Under the pieces are notes generated by a model. That model made no database searches, had not been told where the DNA came from, and was given only the letters and a program-made list of their open reading frames with translations. Below are positions 8,030 to 15,239 of a stretch of DNA of 34,181 bases, piece by piece. The position numbers and the translations under genes were made by a program. Every line of letters starts with the position of its first letter. Position 1 is the first letter of the stretch. Source of the DNA: Nanobdellota archaeon. Its GTDB lineage: Archaea > Nanobdellota > Nanobdellia > Pacearchaeales > GW2011-AR1. The DNA lies in contig JANLHM010000001.1 of NCBI GenBank assembly GCA_024654565.1, positions 60,905 to 95,085 on the forward strand. Reading direction: 5' to 3'.

Positions 8030-8293
8030 ATGGAAATGAACGTTTTAAGGAAAGAAAAAAATGAAATTGAAATCGAGTTTGATAACTTGACTTTTCCTGA
8101 AATTTTAAGGGTTTACTTAAATAAAGACCCCGCTGTAACTTTTGCAGCATGGAAAAAAGAGCACTCAACAAAAAATCCCGTTATTCTTGTTAAAACAAAG
8201 GGAAAGGATGCCAAACTTGCAATTGAAAGTGCAGTGAAAGCAATAACAAAAGACCTTGACAAAGTTGAAGAAGATTTTAAGAAAATCAAATAA
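8030..8293 (+). CDS. rpo11: DNA-directed RNA polymerase subunit Rpo11 (RpoL)
   Basis: An 87-residue homologue of the archaeal Rpo11/RpoL and eukaryotic RPB11 subunit, which pairs with Rpo3 to form the alpha-like assembly platform of RNA polymerase. The family pattern is complete: NEIEIEFDNLTFPEILRVYL, then DPAVTFAAWKKEHSTKNPVILVKTKGKDAKLAIESAVKAI. Length is as expected (about 90). A second Met two codons in (8036) could also be the start. It has its own TATA box and is the only obvious housekeeping gene immediately after the toxin-antitoxin cassette. Confidence 0.92.
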   Translation: MEMNVLRKEKNEIEIEFDNLTFPEILRVYLNKDPAVTFAAWKKEHSTKNPVILVKTKGKDAKLAIESAVKAITKDLDKVEEDFKKIK

Positions 8294-8295
8294 GG

Positions 8296-8655
8296 TTAAG
8301 GAGTTTCATCTAATTTTTTTAATCCTTCTTTTAAAAGATGCTCTTCATCAGATTCTTCTTTTTCATGGATTATTTTATTCACTTTTGTATAGAAATTTTT
8401 ATCTCCAGTATTGAAAATTCTTCCACCCTTATAATAAACAGAAACTCCGTAGTAATATATTCTTTCTACTGAAGAGGATGGCCAAGTATACTCCCCAAGA
8501 TAGGAATCCTCCCAAGTCTCTATTTTGTATTCCCCTATAATCCCTACGGAAGTTGGAATTGCCGAATCATAACCTTTTTTTACTTTACCTTCTCCCCACT
8601 TTTCAACTTTTTTACAAAGTTTCAAGATCTTTTCTTCTAGATTTTTTTCTTTCAT
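8296..8655 (-). CDS. Hypothetical protein, 119 residues
   Basis: A charged soluble protein with a helical N-terminus (EEKILKLCKKVEKWGEGKVKK), a central beta-rich aromatic part (YKIETWEDSYLGEYTWPSS then VERIYYYGVSVYYKGGRIFN) and a helical C-terminus. No family is recognised. It is the last gene of a minus-strand series led by the HTH-10 regulator and lies 27 bp after the upstream unknown gene, so it may be controlled from the same promoter. Convergent with rpo11. Confidence 0.6.
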   Translation of the reverse strand: MKEKNLEEKILKLCKKVEKWGEGKVKKGYDSAIPTSVGIIGEYKIETWEDSYLGEYTWPSSSVERIYYYGVSVYYKGGRIFNTGDKNFYTKVNKIIHEKEESDEEHLLKEGLKKLDETP

Positions 8656-8682
8656 TTTTCTTTAGGATATTTACAGAAAAGA

Positions 8683-9390
8683 TTATTCATGATTCTCTTT
8701 TCCGAAATAAAGAATTTTTTTTTCACTAGAACCAATTCCCATAATGGGTCCTGACATACATTCTCCAATATAAGGAATAATAAAATTCTTTTTTTCATTT
8801 AAGAAATATAATATACTCCCTCCAAACTGCGTAATATCAGGTTCTTTTTTACCCGCAAGTCGTTCTTTTAATCTATTATAAATAAAATCGTCCTCAAGAG
8901 TTAGTTCAGACATGTTCCCTTTGAGAATTTTCAATTTATTGTAATCTTCAAGTTTAATTATTCTTGGAAAATTGTTATCTGTTTTTGTCCCTCCCCATTT
9001 TTCAAAAAGAGTTCCAAAAAAATTTATGTTGTATCCTTTTTCTTCAAGAGATTTTATTTGTGGTTTTGATAAGGCGGATTTTCTGAATAAGTTATAATGA
9101 AATCTTAATATTCTTGGTTTTCCATTTTGAATGAAAATATCCGCAAAATTATTTTTATCAATAAAATTCTCTAGGCCATTTTCTTTATGGATTATTATGT
9201 GCTCTTTAAAGATATCTTTTAAATTTTTGATATTTTTTAAATCCAAATTTTCGTGTTTATATGGAAAATAAGACTTAAAATAAGAAAAGTTACAAACAGG
9301 ATTCACAAATTTGTTTAACCCAATAGTTTTATTTCTGATTCTTAAACTTTCTCCAGGTCCTATCCTTATTTTTGAATTTACAATTTCCAT
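8683..9390 (-). CDS. Hypothetical protein, 235 residues, next to HTH-10 regulator
   Basis: A soluble 235-residue protein with no recognised motif and no membrane segment. It has a beta-rich N-terminus (IVNSKIRIGPGESLRIRNK) and a glycine-rich stretch near the C-terminus (YIGECMSGPIMGIGSSEKK). A perfect 18-bp palindrome lies 35 bp upstream of its ATG, between it and the regulator gene, which makes it the best candidate target of that regulator. The function may be lineage-specific. Confidence 0.6.
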   Translation of the reverse strand: MEIVNSKIRIGPGESLRIRNKTIGLNKFVNPVCNFSYFKSYFPYKHENLDLKNIKNLKDIFKEHIIIHKENGLENFIDKNNFADIFIQNGKPRILRFHYNLFRKSALSKPQIKSLEEKGYNINFFGTLFEKWGGTKTDNNFPRIIKLEDYNKLKILKGNMSELTLEDDFIYNRLKERLAGKKEPDITQFGGSILYFLNEKKNFIIPYIGECMSGPIMGIGSSEKKILYFGKENHE

Positions 9391-9424
9391 AAAACAGGGA
9401 AAATATAATATCTTATTAATTTTG

Positions 9425-9442
9425 ACACGATAAATATCGTGT
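9425..9442. promoter_or_regulatory. Perfect palindrome, candidate HTH-10 operator
   Basis: acacgataaatatcgtgt: two 7-bp arms acacgat/atcgtgt around an AAAT centre. It lies upstream of the start of the 235-residue gene (9390), with TATA-like sequence between. The half-site atcgtgt followed by gt recurs at 10132-10140, just upstream of the HTH-10 gene itself. Confidence 0.65.
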
Positions 9443-9449
9443 GTTCTTT

Positions 9450-10118
9450 TTATTTTATTATTGAAGAAATTATCTTATTTTCGGCTTTTCTCACATGAGC
9501 TTGAAAGGTTGAAAATGAAAGTTTTGCAATTTTTGAAAGTTTATCAAGACTTGTTTTTCTAGGATACCTGTAATATCCGTTTTCAAGGGCAAGCCTTATA
9601 GAATTTTCCTGTTTTCTCGTGAGGTCTAGAGTTGGTGTAAAAAAGCTGAAGGTTTTTATCTTTTCCTTTTTGAAACTTAACAATTTTAATTCATAAATTT
9701 CTTCAACAACTTTAATCAATTTTTCAATAGGCTCTCTGTTGATTGAAGCAATTTCCCATTCTTCCCATCCATTCTTGTGAAAAATTACAGGTTTGTAGTG
9801 TATTATTTCTTTGTTGTAAAAAACATTTATCTGTTTTTTTAATTCTCTTGTCGAGGTATGTGAAGTTATGAGTGTAAAAACATCCCCCTCACTTTCTAAA
9901 AAATCAACTTTTCTTGGGCCTTTTGCATTCTTTATATCTTTTATAAACCTCTTTTTGTCTATTTCTTCACCCTTCATCATTGCAATCACAGAAAAAAAAT
10001 GTCTGCCACTTTTTTCATAAGACTTTTCTGGATAATAGAAAAGTTCAATGTTATTTTTAATTATAAATTTTGTTAGTTCACTTTCTTTGTCATATCCCTG
10101 AAATTTACATATCCACAT
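9450..10118 (-). CDS. HTH-10 (bacterio-opsin activator type) transcriptional regulator
   Basis: A 222-residue regulator. The C-terminal domain (about residues 168-220) has the HTH-10 signature: LTRKQENSIRLALENGYYRYPRK, then SLDKLSKIAKLSFSTFQAHVRKAENKII. The N-terminal part (about 1-150) is the variable, probably ligand-sensing or dimerising, domain seen in Bat-like proteins. Such proteins activate or repress adjacent genes. The neighbouring minus-strand genes 8683-9390 and 8296-8655 are likely targets, and a shared half-site before its own start suggests autoregulation. The inducer is unknown. Confidence 0.82.
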   Translation of the reverse strand: MWICKFQGYDKESELTKFIIKNNIELFYYPEKSYEKSGRHFFSVIAMMKGEEIDKKRFIKDIKNAKGPRKVDFLESEGDVFTLITSHTSTRELKKQINVFYNKEIIHYKPVIFHKNGWEEWEIASINREPIEKLIKVVEEIYELKLLSFKKEKIKTFSFFTPTLDLTRKQENSIRLALENGYYRYPRKTSLDKLSKIAKLSFSTFQAHVRKAENKIISSIIK

Positions 10119-10124
10119 TCATAA

Positions 10125-10150
10125 GATAATTATCGTGTGTATAAAAAATT
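10125..10150 (-). promoter_or_regulatory. HTH-10 gene promoter with palindrome gataattatc
   Basis: The perfect palindrome gataattatc (10125-10134) runs into the half-site atcgtgtgt (10132-10140), shared with the palindrome at 9425-9442. On the minus strand a TATA-like aattttttata (10140-10150) lies 22-32 bp before the ATG. The palindrome falls between TATA box and start, a position that fits repression. Confidence 0.55.
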
Positions 10151-10195
10151 ATCTCCCATATAAATCCTTATTAATATCTTTTTTTTAAAACTTAT

Positions 10196-10948
10196 ATGGA
10201 AAACTTGGTTGAAGAAAGAAGAAATGCTGAAAGAATTTCAACAGGAAGTTACGACCTTAATGATTGGCTTAATGGGGGTTATGAAAAAGGAATTGTGACT
10301 ATGGTTGTTGGGCCGCCTGGATCTGGAAAAAGTAACTTTTCAATACTTGCAGCGTGTTCACAAGCAAGGGAAAAAAAAGTTCTCTTTGTTGATAGTGAAG
10401 GAGGGTTTTCTGTTGAGAGGGTGAGGCAAATAGTGGGTAAAGAAAATGTAGAAAAAATACTTGAAAATATTTTAATATTAAACCCGACAAACTTTCAGGA
10501 GCAAAAAAAATGTTTTTCAAAACTTTTGGATAACATTAAAAAAGAGGAAATAGGGTTAATCATAGTTGACTCAATCGCGATGTTATACCGTCTTGAATTA
10601 GGTGACGCTATTTCAGGAGACAACGAAGAAGAGATAAGGGAAGTGAATAGAGATGTTGCAAGACAGATGAGAATTTTAGTTGAAATTTCAAGAAAAGAAA
10701 ATATTCCAGTATTAATCACAAATCAGGTTTATGGAAGTTTTCTCTCTTTTGAAGAAGTGAAAAAAGGGGTTGAAAAAGAAATGAATATTGTTGGGGGAGA
10801 CCTTTTCAAATACTGGAGTAAATGTATAATTGAATTAAAAAAAGACCGAGGAAGAAAAGCGGTCCTTCTAAAGCACAGGAGTCTTGAGAGAAAAGACTTC
10901 ACATTTGAAATAAGAGATGAAGGCGTTTTTAAGAAGGGGATTTTTTAA
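10196..10948 (+). CDS. radB: RadB, RecA/RadA-family recombination protein
   Basis: A 250-residue RadA paralogue consisting of the RecA core only, without the N-terminal HhH domain of RadA. Motifs: ISTGSYDLNDWLNGG at 14-28, Walker A GPPGSGKS at 39-46, and Walker B in GLIIVDSIA. The segment NIPVLITNQVYG and a C-terminal basic strand (ELKKDRGRKAVLLKHRS) are typical of RadB. RadB assists RadA in homologous recombination and repair. It is divergent from the HTH-10 gene and has an AT-rich TATA-like run (ttttttttaaaactta) immediately upstream. The next gene, NreA, also concerns repair. Confidence 0.9.
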   Translation: MENLVEERRNAERISTGSYDLNDWLNGGYEKGIVTMVVGPPGSGKSNFSILAACSQAREKKVLFVDSEGGFSVERVRQIVGKENVEKILENILILNPTNFQEQKKCFSKLLDNIKKEEIGLIIVDSIAMLYRLELGDAISGDNEEEIREVNRDVARQMRILVEISRKENIPVLITNQVYGSFLSFEEVKKGVEKEMNIVGGDLFKYWSKCIIELKKDRGRKAVLLKHRSLERKDFTFEIRDEGVFKKGIF

Positions 10949-11038
10949 AAATATTGGGGGAATTAAACCCAGACCCTAATTTGTCGTAACTCAATAAAAA
11001 TCCTTAAGGAATTTAAACTCGGGTTTATGTGGTAAGAC

Positions 11039-12241
11039 ATGCAAGAAGTGAAATTTGGAGCAGTTGAGAAACTGAGTAAGGTTGGTTTTAAAACAAAGGA
11101 TTTTCTTAACTTGTCAAAGTTTGAAGGTTCTTCCCCTCCAACAGTTTTTATTGGTTCACAACTAAAGTACCCTCTTGTTAACGTTGGAATTCTCTCCCCC
11201 GTTGAAAAAGTTGAGGATGCAGGTATTTTTGATGACCCCAAAATATGGGCAAAAAATGAATTCTCAATAACTGATGTTTTAAAATTAAGAGAGAACTTAT
11301 TGAACTCAAGATTTCAGTCTAAAGTTACAGATTCAAGGGTTAACAAAAAGTTTACTGAACTTGCAAAGGAAATAGCAATTTCTTCAGGTCCAGTTGACGT
11401 TGAAATTGAATTAAAGTCAAAAATAAATTTTGGAAAAACAACTGACAAGGTTTTGACTCCAAACGGAATGCGAGCTGAGCTAAAAAATGCACAGATTACA
11501 GGAAATGTAAAAGTTGAAACGAAGGTTGACAGAATGATGAATGATGAAGTAAAAGCAAATGAGGGTATGAGTTACCTTTATTCTTCAGGTGTAAACGAAT
11601 ATTCCCTTTCAAAAATTTTAAGTGTTGGAGTTTTAGGTTTAAAAAAAGATAAAAAGATGGTTCCAACAAGGTGGAGTATTACTGCAACTGATGACATTAT
11701 AGGAAAAAATCTTTTAAAAAAAGTAAGAGATTACAAATGGCTTGAAAGTCATAAACTTTTCACAGGGGAATTCATGGGAAATCAATATTTAATTTTGATG
11801 TTTCCAAATGTTTGGAGTTTTGAACTTTTTGAATTGTATTACCCAGGTTCAAGCTGGAACTCTGGAAATGAATTAAAAGCTTCAACTGATTCAGAAAGTT
11901 ACAAAGGAAGGACAATGTATGCTTCAAATTGTGCTGGAGGGTATTATGCAACAAGACTCCCAATTTTAGAATATTTGGATTCAATAAAAAGGCAGGCAGG
12001 AGTTCTTGTAATTCGTCTTGAGACTCCAGGGTATTGGGCTTCACTCGGAGTGTGGGTAGTTAGAGAAAGTGTAAGAAAAGCTCTCTTTAACTTTTCCAAT
12101 TTTGAATCAAATCATGAACTTATTGAAGAATCAAAAAAGTTAGCCCTTAAACAATTTAATTTTGACATAGACTTTGTTTTCAAAAGGAGTAACTTACTAA
12201 AGACTTACGGAACTCAAAAAAATTTAAGCAATTGGTTCTAA
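11039..12241 (+). CDS. nreA: NreA-family DNA repair protein with PCNA-binding tail
   Basis: A 400-residue member of the archaeal Nre family. Conserved stretches: PPTVFIGSQLKYPLVNVGIL, VPTRWSITATDD, the YPGSSWNSG region, and RLPILEYLDSIKRQAGVLVIR. NreA acts with UvrABC and PCNA in repair of mitomycin-type damage (known from haloarchaea). The last eight residues, QKNLSNWF, fit the PCNA-interacting peptide pattern Qxx(L/I)xx(F/W)F, as in characterised NreA. The N-terminal cysteine-rich zinc motif found in some members is absent. A TATA-like element (atttaaact at about 11008-11017) precedes the ATG by about 25 bp. Confidence 0.9.
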   Translation: MQEVKFGAVEKLSKVGFKTKDFLNLSKFEGSSPPTVFIGSQLKYPLVNVGILSPVEKVEDAGIFDDPKIWAKNEFSITDVLKLRENLLNSRFQSKVTDSRVNKKFTELAKEIAISSGPVDVEIELKSKINFGKTTDKVLTPNGMRAELKNAQITGNVKVETKVDRMMNDEVKANEGMSYLYSSGVNEYSLSKILSVGVLGLKKDKKMVPTRWSITATDDIIGKNLLKKVRDYKWLESHKLFTGEFMGNQYLILMFPNVWSFELFELYYPGSSWNSGNELKASTDSESYKGRTMYASNCAGGYYATRLPILEYLDSIKRQAGVLVIRLETPGYWASLGVWVVRESVRKALFNFSNFESNHELIEESKKLALKQFNFDIDFVFKRSNLLKTYGTQKNLSNWF

Positions 12242-12319
12242 AATTTGTTAAAAAACATATTTTTTACCCCCATTAAACGAAAGAAACCTTTTTAACCGAG
12301 AATATCTTTAATAAAATAA

Positions 12320-12326
12320 GGAGGTG
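12320..12326 (+). promoter_or_regulatory. Strong Shine-Dalgarno site
   Basis: GGAGGTG sits 4 bp before the ATG at 12331. It is one of the few strong SD sites before a host gene in this window, where most lead genes appear leaderless. Confidence 0.7.
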
Positions 12327-12330
12327 AAAG

Positions 12331-12519
12331 ATGCACAATCATTTTATAAATGGCTTTCTGGCATTAATTGTTTTAGTATTTGCAATTTTCGGATGGTCAA
12401 ATGAAGTGGTAATTATTGGATCCGCTTTACTCTTTATCTACTCATTGGTCGACTGCAATAAGTCATGTATGCCAAAAAAGGAAAGCGCTCCAAAAAAATC
12501 CACTAAAAAGAGAAAGTAA
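12331..12519 (+). CDS. Small membrane protein, 62 residues
   Basis: Two membrane helices (about residues 5-21 and 24-42) with a tight turn, then a cysteine pair (DCNKSC) at the membrane edge and a very basic tail (KKESAPKKSTKKRK) that should lie in the cytoplasm. The strong SD site immediately upstream supports translation from this ATG. No family is recognised. Small two-helix proteins of this sort often act as membrane subunits or regulators, but nothing nearby identifies a partner. Confidence 0.65.
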   Translation: MHNHFINGFLALIVLVFAIFGWSNEVVIIGSALLFIYSLVDCNKSCMPKKESAPKKSTKKRK

Positions 12520-12544
12520 GTCCTTTTCAAATTTTTTTTATTTT

Positions 12545-14983
12545 TTAATTTATATTTTCCTTTTCTTCTAATTTTTTTCTATATTCTTCAATTCTTTCTT
12601 TGTTTGTCGGGCATTCAGAATTAAAACAAAATATCCATGGCTTTTTTCCTTTCTGAAGAGCCATTAAAAGGGGGAAGTCACACTTTTCACAATTTTTTCC
12701 AGTTTGTTTTATTAGCCCGTATGGAGGAAGTGAATATGTGTTCTTACATTCAGGATATCCAGAACAGGCGACAAAAAATCTTCTGTTTTTAGGGGAATAA
12801 GTTACTCTTAAGTTATTTTTTTTACATTTGGGACAAAGGTTAAGAGTGTTTTCCTCTTTTTCAATTTTTCTTTGGTCTTCCTGAGCACTGACAAGTTCTT
12901 TTCCTATAAGATTTTCCTTTTTTGAGAATTCTTTTGCAATTTCAACAATTTGCCCTTTTGCCTCTTGAATTATTGTTTCCCCTTTAACTTTCAGTTCATT
13001 CAAATTTTTACTTGGGTTTTCAACAATTTCATCCATTTCATCTTGAAGTTTTTTTGTAAGTTTTTCATCAATAATTATTGGCGAATATTTTTCAAGAGTC
13101 TTAATTAAGGACATTCCTATTGGAGTTGCTTCAATTGATTTTTCTTTTATGTATCCCCGGTCATACAATGTTTCAACAATTGCTGCACGTGTTGCTTTTG
13201 TTCCAAGGTTCCTTTTTTCAAGTTCGGAGATAATTGATGCAGGGGAATACCTTCTTGGGGGTTGAGTTTCTTTTTCTTCAATCTTTACTGACTTTATTTT
13301 TTTCTTCCCTTCAACATCCGGAAGTTCTTTTTCATTTGTCTTAACTGGGTAAAATTCCATCCATGACTTTTTCCTTATGTGGTAACCTGAAGTTGAAAAA
13401 GTATTTCCTTCAATTTCTCCTGAAATTCTCTTTCTGTCTATTATCGCGTCATCACAAAATAAAGCAAGGAATCTTTTAACGATAAGGTCGTAAATTTTTT
13501 CTTCACTTCCAGATAAAACTTGGGTGTTTCCTGTTGGGTATATTGAAGGGTGAGCTGGATCAGTTTTTTTACCCTCAATAGGTTTGTCTTTAGTTATAAG
13601 TTTTTCAACATTATACCTTTTTTTAAGAGTTTCTAATATTGATTTATATCCAATTGAAGGGGGTAATTTTTGAGAGGATGTTCTTGGGTACGAAATAAGT
13701 CCAGCAAGATAAAGTGACTGAGTCGCTTTAAGAGTGTTAGAGGGCGTAATCCCGTATAATTTATAACTTTCAGTCTGAAGGCTTGTTAAATCAAATGGGG
13801 GGTTAGGTGCAACCTTTTGTTCAGCTTTCTTTGTGAAAAGCTCAATTTCTTTTCCTTCAAGATTTTCAAATTTTTTTATTTCTTCTTTGTTAAAAAAGTC
13901 TTTTGTACATTTTAATTCTAATTTTGGGTTTAATGTTGTCAAAAAAACCTGCCAGTATGGCTCTTTTTTAAAGTCCAAGATTTCCCTTTCTCTTTGAACA
14001 ACAAGATTTAATGCCGGTCCTTGAACCCTTCCAATAGACATCACTTTGAACTTTCCTGTGGTTTTTATTGCATTCATTAAAGCACGTGACAAGTTTATTC
14101 CGTAAAACCAATCTAGATAGTGCCTTGATTCCCCTGCTATTGCCTGTTCCCAGTTTAAGTGCTTTGACTTGTTTTCATATGACTGATTTAGTTCGTCGTT
14201 TGTAAGAGTTGAAAACTTCATTCTATTTGCATCATTCTGGTTACATATGAGTTTGACTACATTTTTTCCTATAACTTCCCCCTCAACATCAAAATCAGTT
14301 GCAACAGTTATAGACCCGGCATTTTTTGCAAGTTTAAGAAGTGTGTCATAATACTTTTTTGTAAAGTCTCCCTTTTTTACAAGGTAATTTGGAACCCATG
14401 AAATGTCAAAAATGGGGACGTTTGACCCAGGAACATTTTGTTTTAATGTGAAAAGGTGTCCAACTGCACATGCAACAATTAGTTTTTTCCCATCTCTATC
14501 AACTTCGTAATAAGGAACTCCTTTTAAAATTTCTCTTTTAGTTGAAACACCAAGTGCGCTTGAAATTTTAAGAGCGGCCTGAGGTTTTTCAGTTATAACG
14601 AGTTCATAACCGTTTTTTTTAAGGAGAACTTTTGGAACAATATAAATTTCGTCTTTTGTGGTTGTTTTTTTTGCTTTTTTTTGGGCACTTTTTTTCTTTC
14701 CTTTTTTTCCGTTTGAATTTTTTCTTTTCTTTTTTACATCTCCCCCATTTTCAATTGACACAAGTTCAGACACTTCAGGTTTTGAAGAAACTTTTTCAGT
14801 TGTTCTTAGGTTTACTGGTTCATAGTCTTTTACAAGCTTCTCAGTAGTTGACCTCAAAAATTCTTCACGCATGAGTTCAGGGTCCACTTCTTTTACTACC
14901 TTCTCTGTTGTTTTTTTGAAGTCTGTTCTTGAACTGAAAAATGATTCAGTTGCATTGTCTTCACGGGATTTTCTTTTTACCAT
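12545..14983 (-). CDS. topA: DNA topoisomerase I (type IA)
   Basis: An 812-residue type IA topoisomerase, which relaxes negatively supercoiled DNA by single-strand passage. The Toprim domain begins at ELVITEKP (E132), with DxDxE at D230, D232 and E234. The catalytic Tyr is Y432 in GLISYPRTSSQ. Two C-terminal zinc fingers are visible: C717/C720/C740/C746 and C765/C768/C786/C791. Unusual is a 120-residue N-terminal extension with three TTEK repeats (25-28, 46-49, 61-64) and a lysine-rich stretch (84-109) before the core. The gene stands alone on the minus strand, convergent with the small membrane protein. No reverse-gyrase helicase domain is present. Confidence 0.95.
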   Translation of the reverse strand: MVKRKSREDNATESFFSSRTDFKKTTEKVVKEVDPELMREEFLRSTTEKLVKDYEPVNLRTTEKVSSKPEVSELVSIENGGDVKKKRKNSNGKKGKKKSAQKKAKKTTTKDEIYIVPKVLLKKNGYELVITEKPQAALKISSALGVSTKREILKGVPYYEVDRDGKKLIVACAVGHLFTLKQNVPGSNVPIFDISWVPNYLVKKGDFTKKYYDTLLKLAKNAGSITVATDFDVEGEVIGKNVVKLICNQNDANRMKFSTLTNDELNQSYENKSKHLNWEQAIAGESRHYLDWFYGINLSRALMNAIKTTGKFKVMSIGRVQGPALNLVVQREREILDFKKEPYWQVFLTTLNPKLELKCTKDFFNKEEIKKFENLEGKEIELFTKKAEQKVAPNPPFDLTSLQTESYKLYGITPSNTLKATQSLYLAGLISYPRTSSQKLPPSIGYKSILETLKKRYNVEKLITKDKPIEGKKTDPAHPSIYPTGNTQVLSGSEEKIYDLIVKRFLALFCDDAIIDRKRISGEIEGNTFSTSGYHIRKKSWMEFYPVKTNEKELPDVEGKKKIKSVKIEEKETQPPRRYSPASIISELEKRNLGTKATRAAIVETLYDRGYIKEKSIEATPIGMSLIKTLEKYSPIIIDEKLTKKLQDEMDEIVENPSKNLNELKVKGETIIQEAKGQIVEIAKEFSKKENLIGKELVSAQEDQRKIEKEENTLNLCPKCKKNNLRVTYSPKNRRFFVACSGYPECKNTYSLPPYGLIKQTGKNCEKCDFPLLMALQKGKKPWIFCFNSECPTNKERIEEYRKKLEEKENIN

Positions 14984-15106
14984 TGTTGAAATTTCAAAGG
15001 GCTTTGAATTATATTAAGTTTTGCCTTTAAAAACCCTTAAAACCCCGAAATTCAAGCTAAGAAACCTTTAAAAGTGAATAGACTCTTCTATTTTTATAGA
15101 TAATAC

Positions 15107-15182
15107 AGCGAGGTGGAGCAGCCTGGAGTGCTCGTCGGGCCCATAACCCGAAGGTCGTGTGGTTCAAATCCCACCCTCGCTA
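15107..15182 (+). tRNA. Initiator tRNA-Met (CAU), unusual C33 and bulged T stem
   Basis: Full cloverleaf of 76 nt. The acceptor AGCGAGG pairs with CCTCGCT, including the A1-U72 pair typical of archaeal initiators; discriminator A. The D stem is GAGC/GCTC. The anticodon stem TCGGG/CCCGA carries the three G-C pairs typical of initiators, and anticodon CAT is at 15142-15144. Two oddities: position 33 (15141) is C instead of the near-universal U, and the T stem needs a bulged T (15160) to pair GTG-GG with CCCAC. The 3' 17 nt lie in the attachment repeat of the integrated element. Likely functional, but see findings. Confidence 0.85.
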
Positions 15183-15185
15183 TTT
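15166..15185 (+). repeat. attL: 20-bp core in the tRNA-Met 3' end
   Basis: aaatcccaccctcgctattt covers the T-loop end, acceptor strand and 3 nt of flank, and is repeated exactly at 23427-23446. The intact integrase gene starts 54 bp downstream. Confidence 0.9.
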
Positions 15186-15239
15186 AACTTTTAGTAGGAT
15201 TTAGACTATATTTATAAAGTTCAATTCATACCCAAAAAT

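Noticed and set aside
12545-14983. Reverse gyrase
   Set aside because: Only the type IA topoisomerase part is present; there is no N-terminal helicase-like domain, so no inference of hyperthermophily is made.
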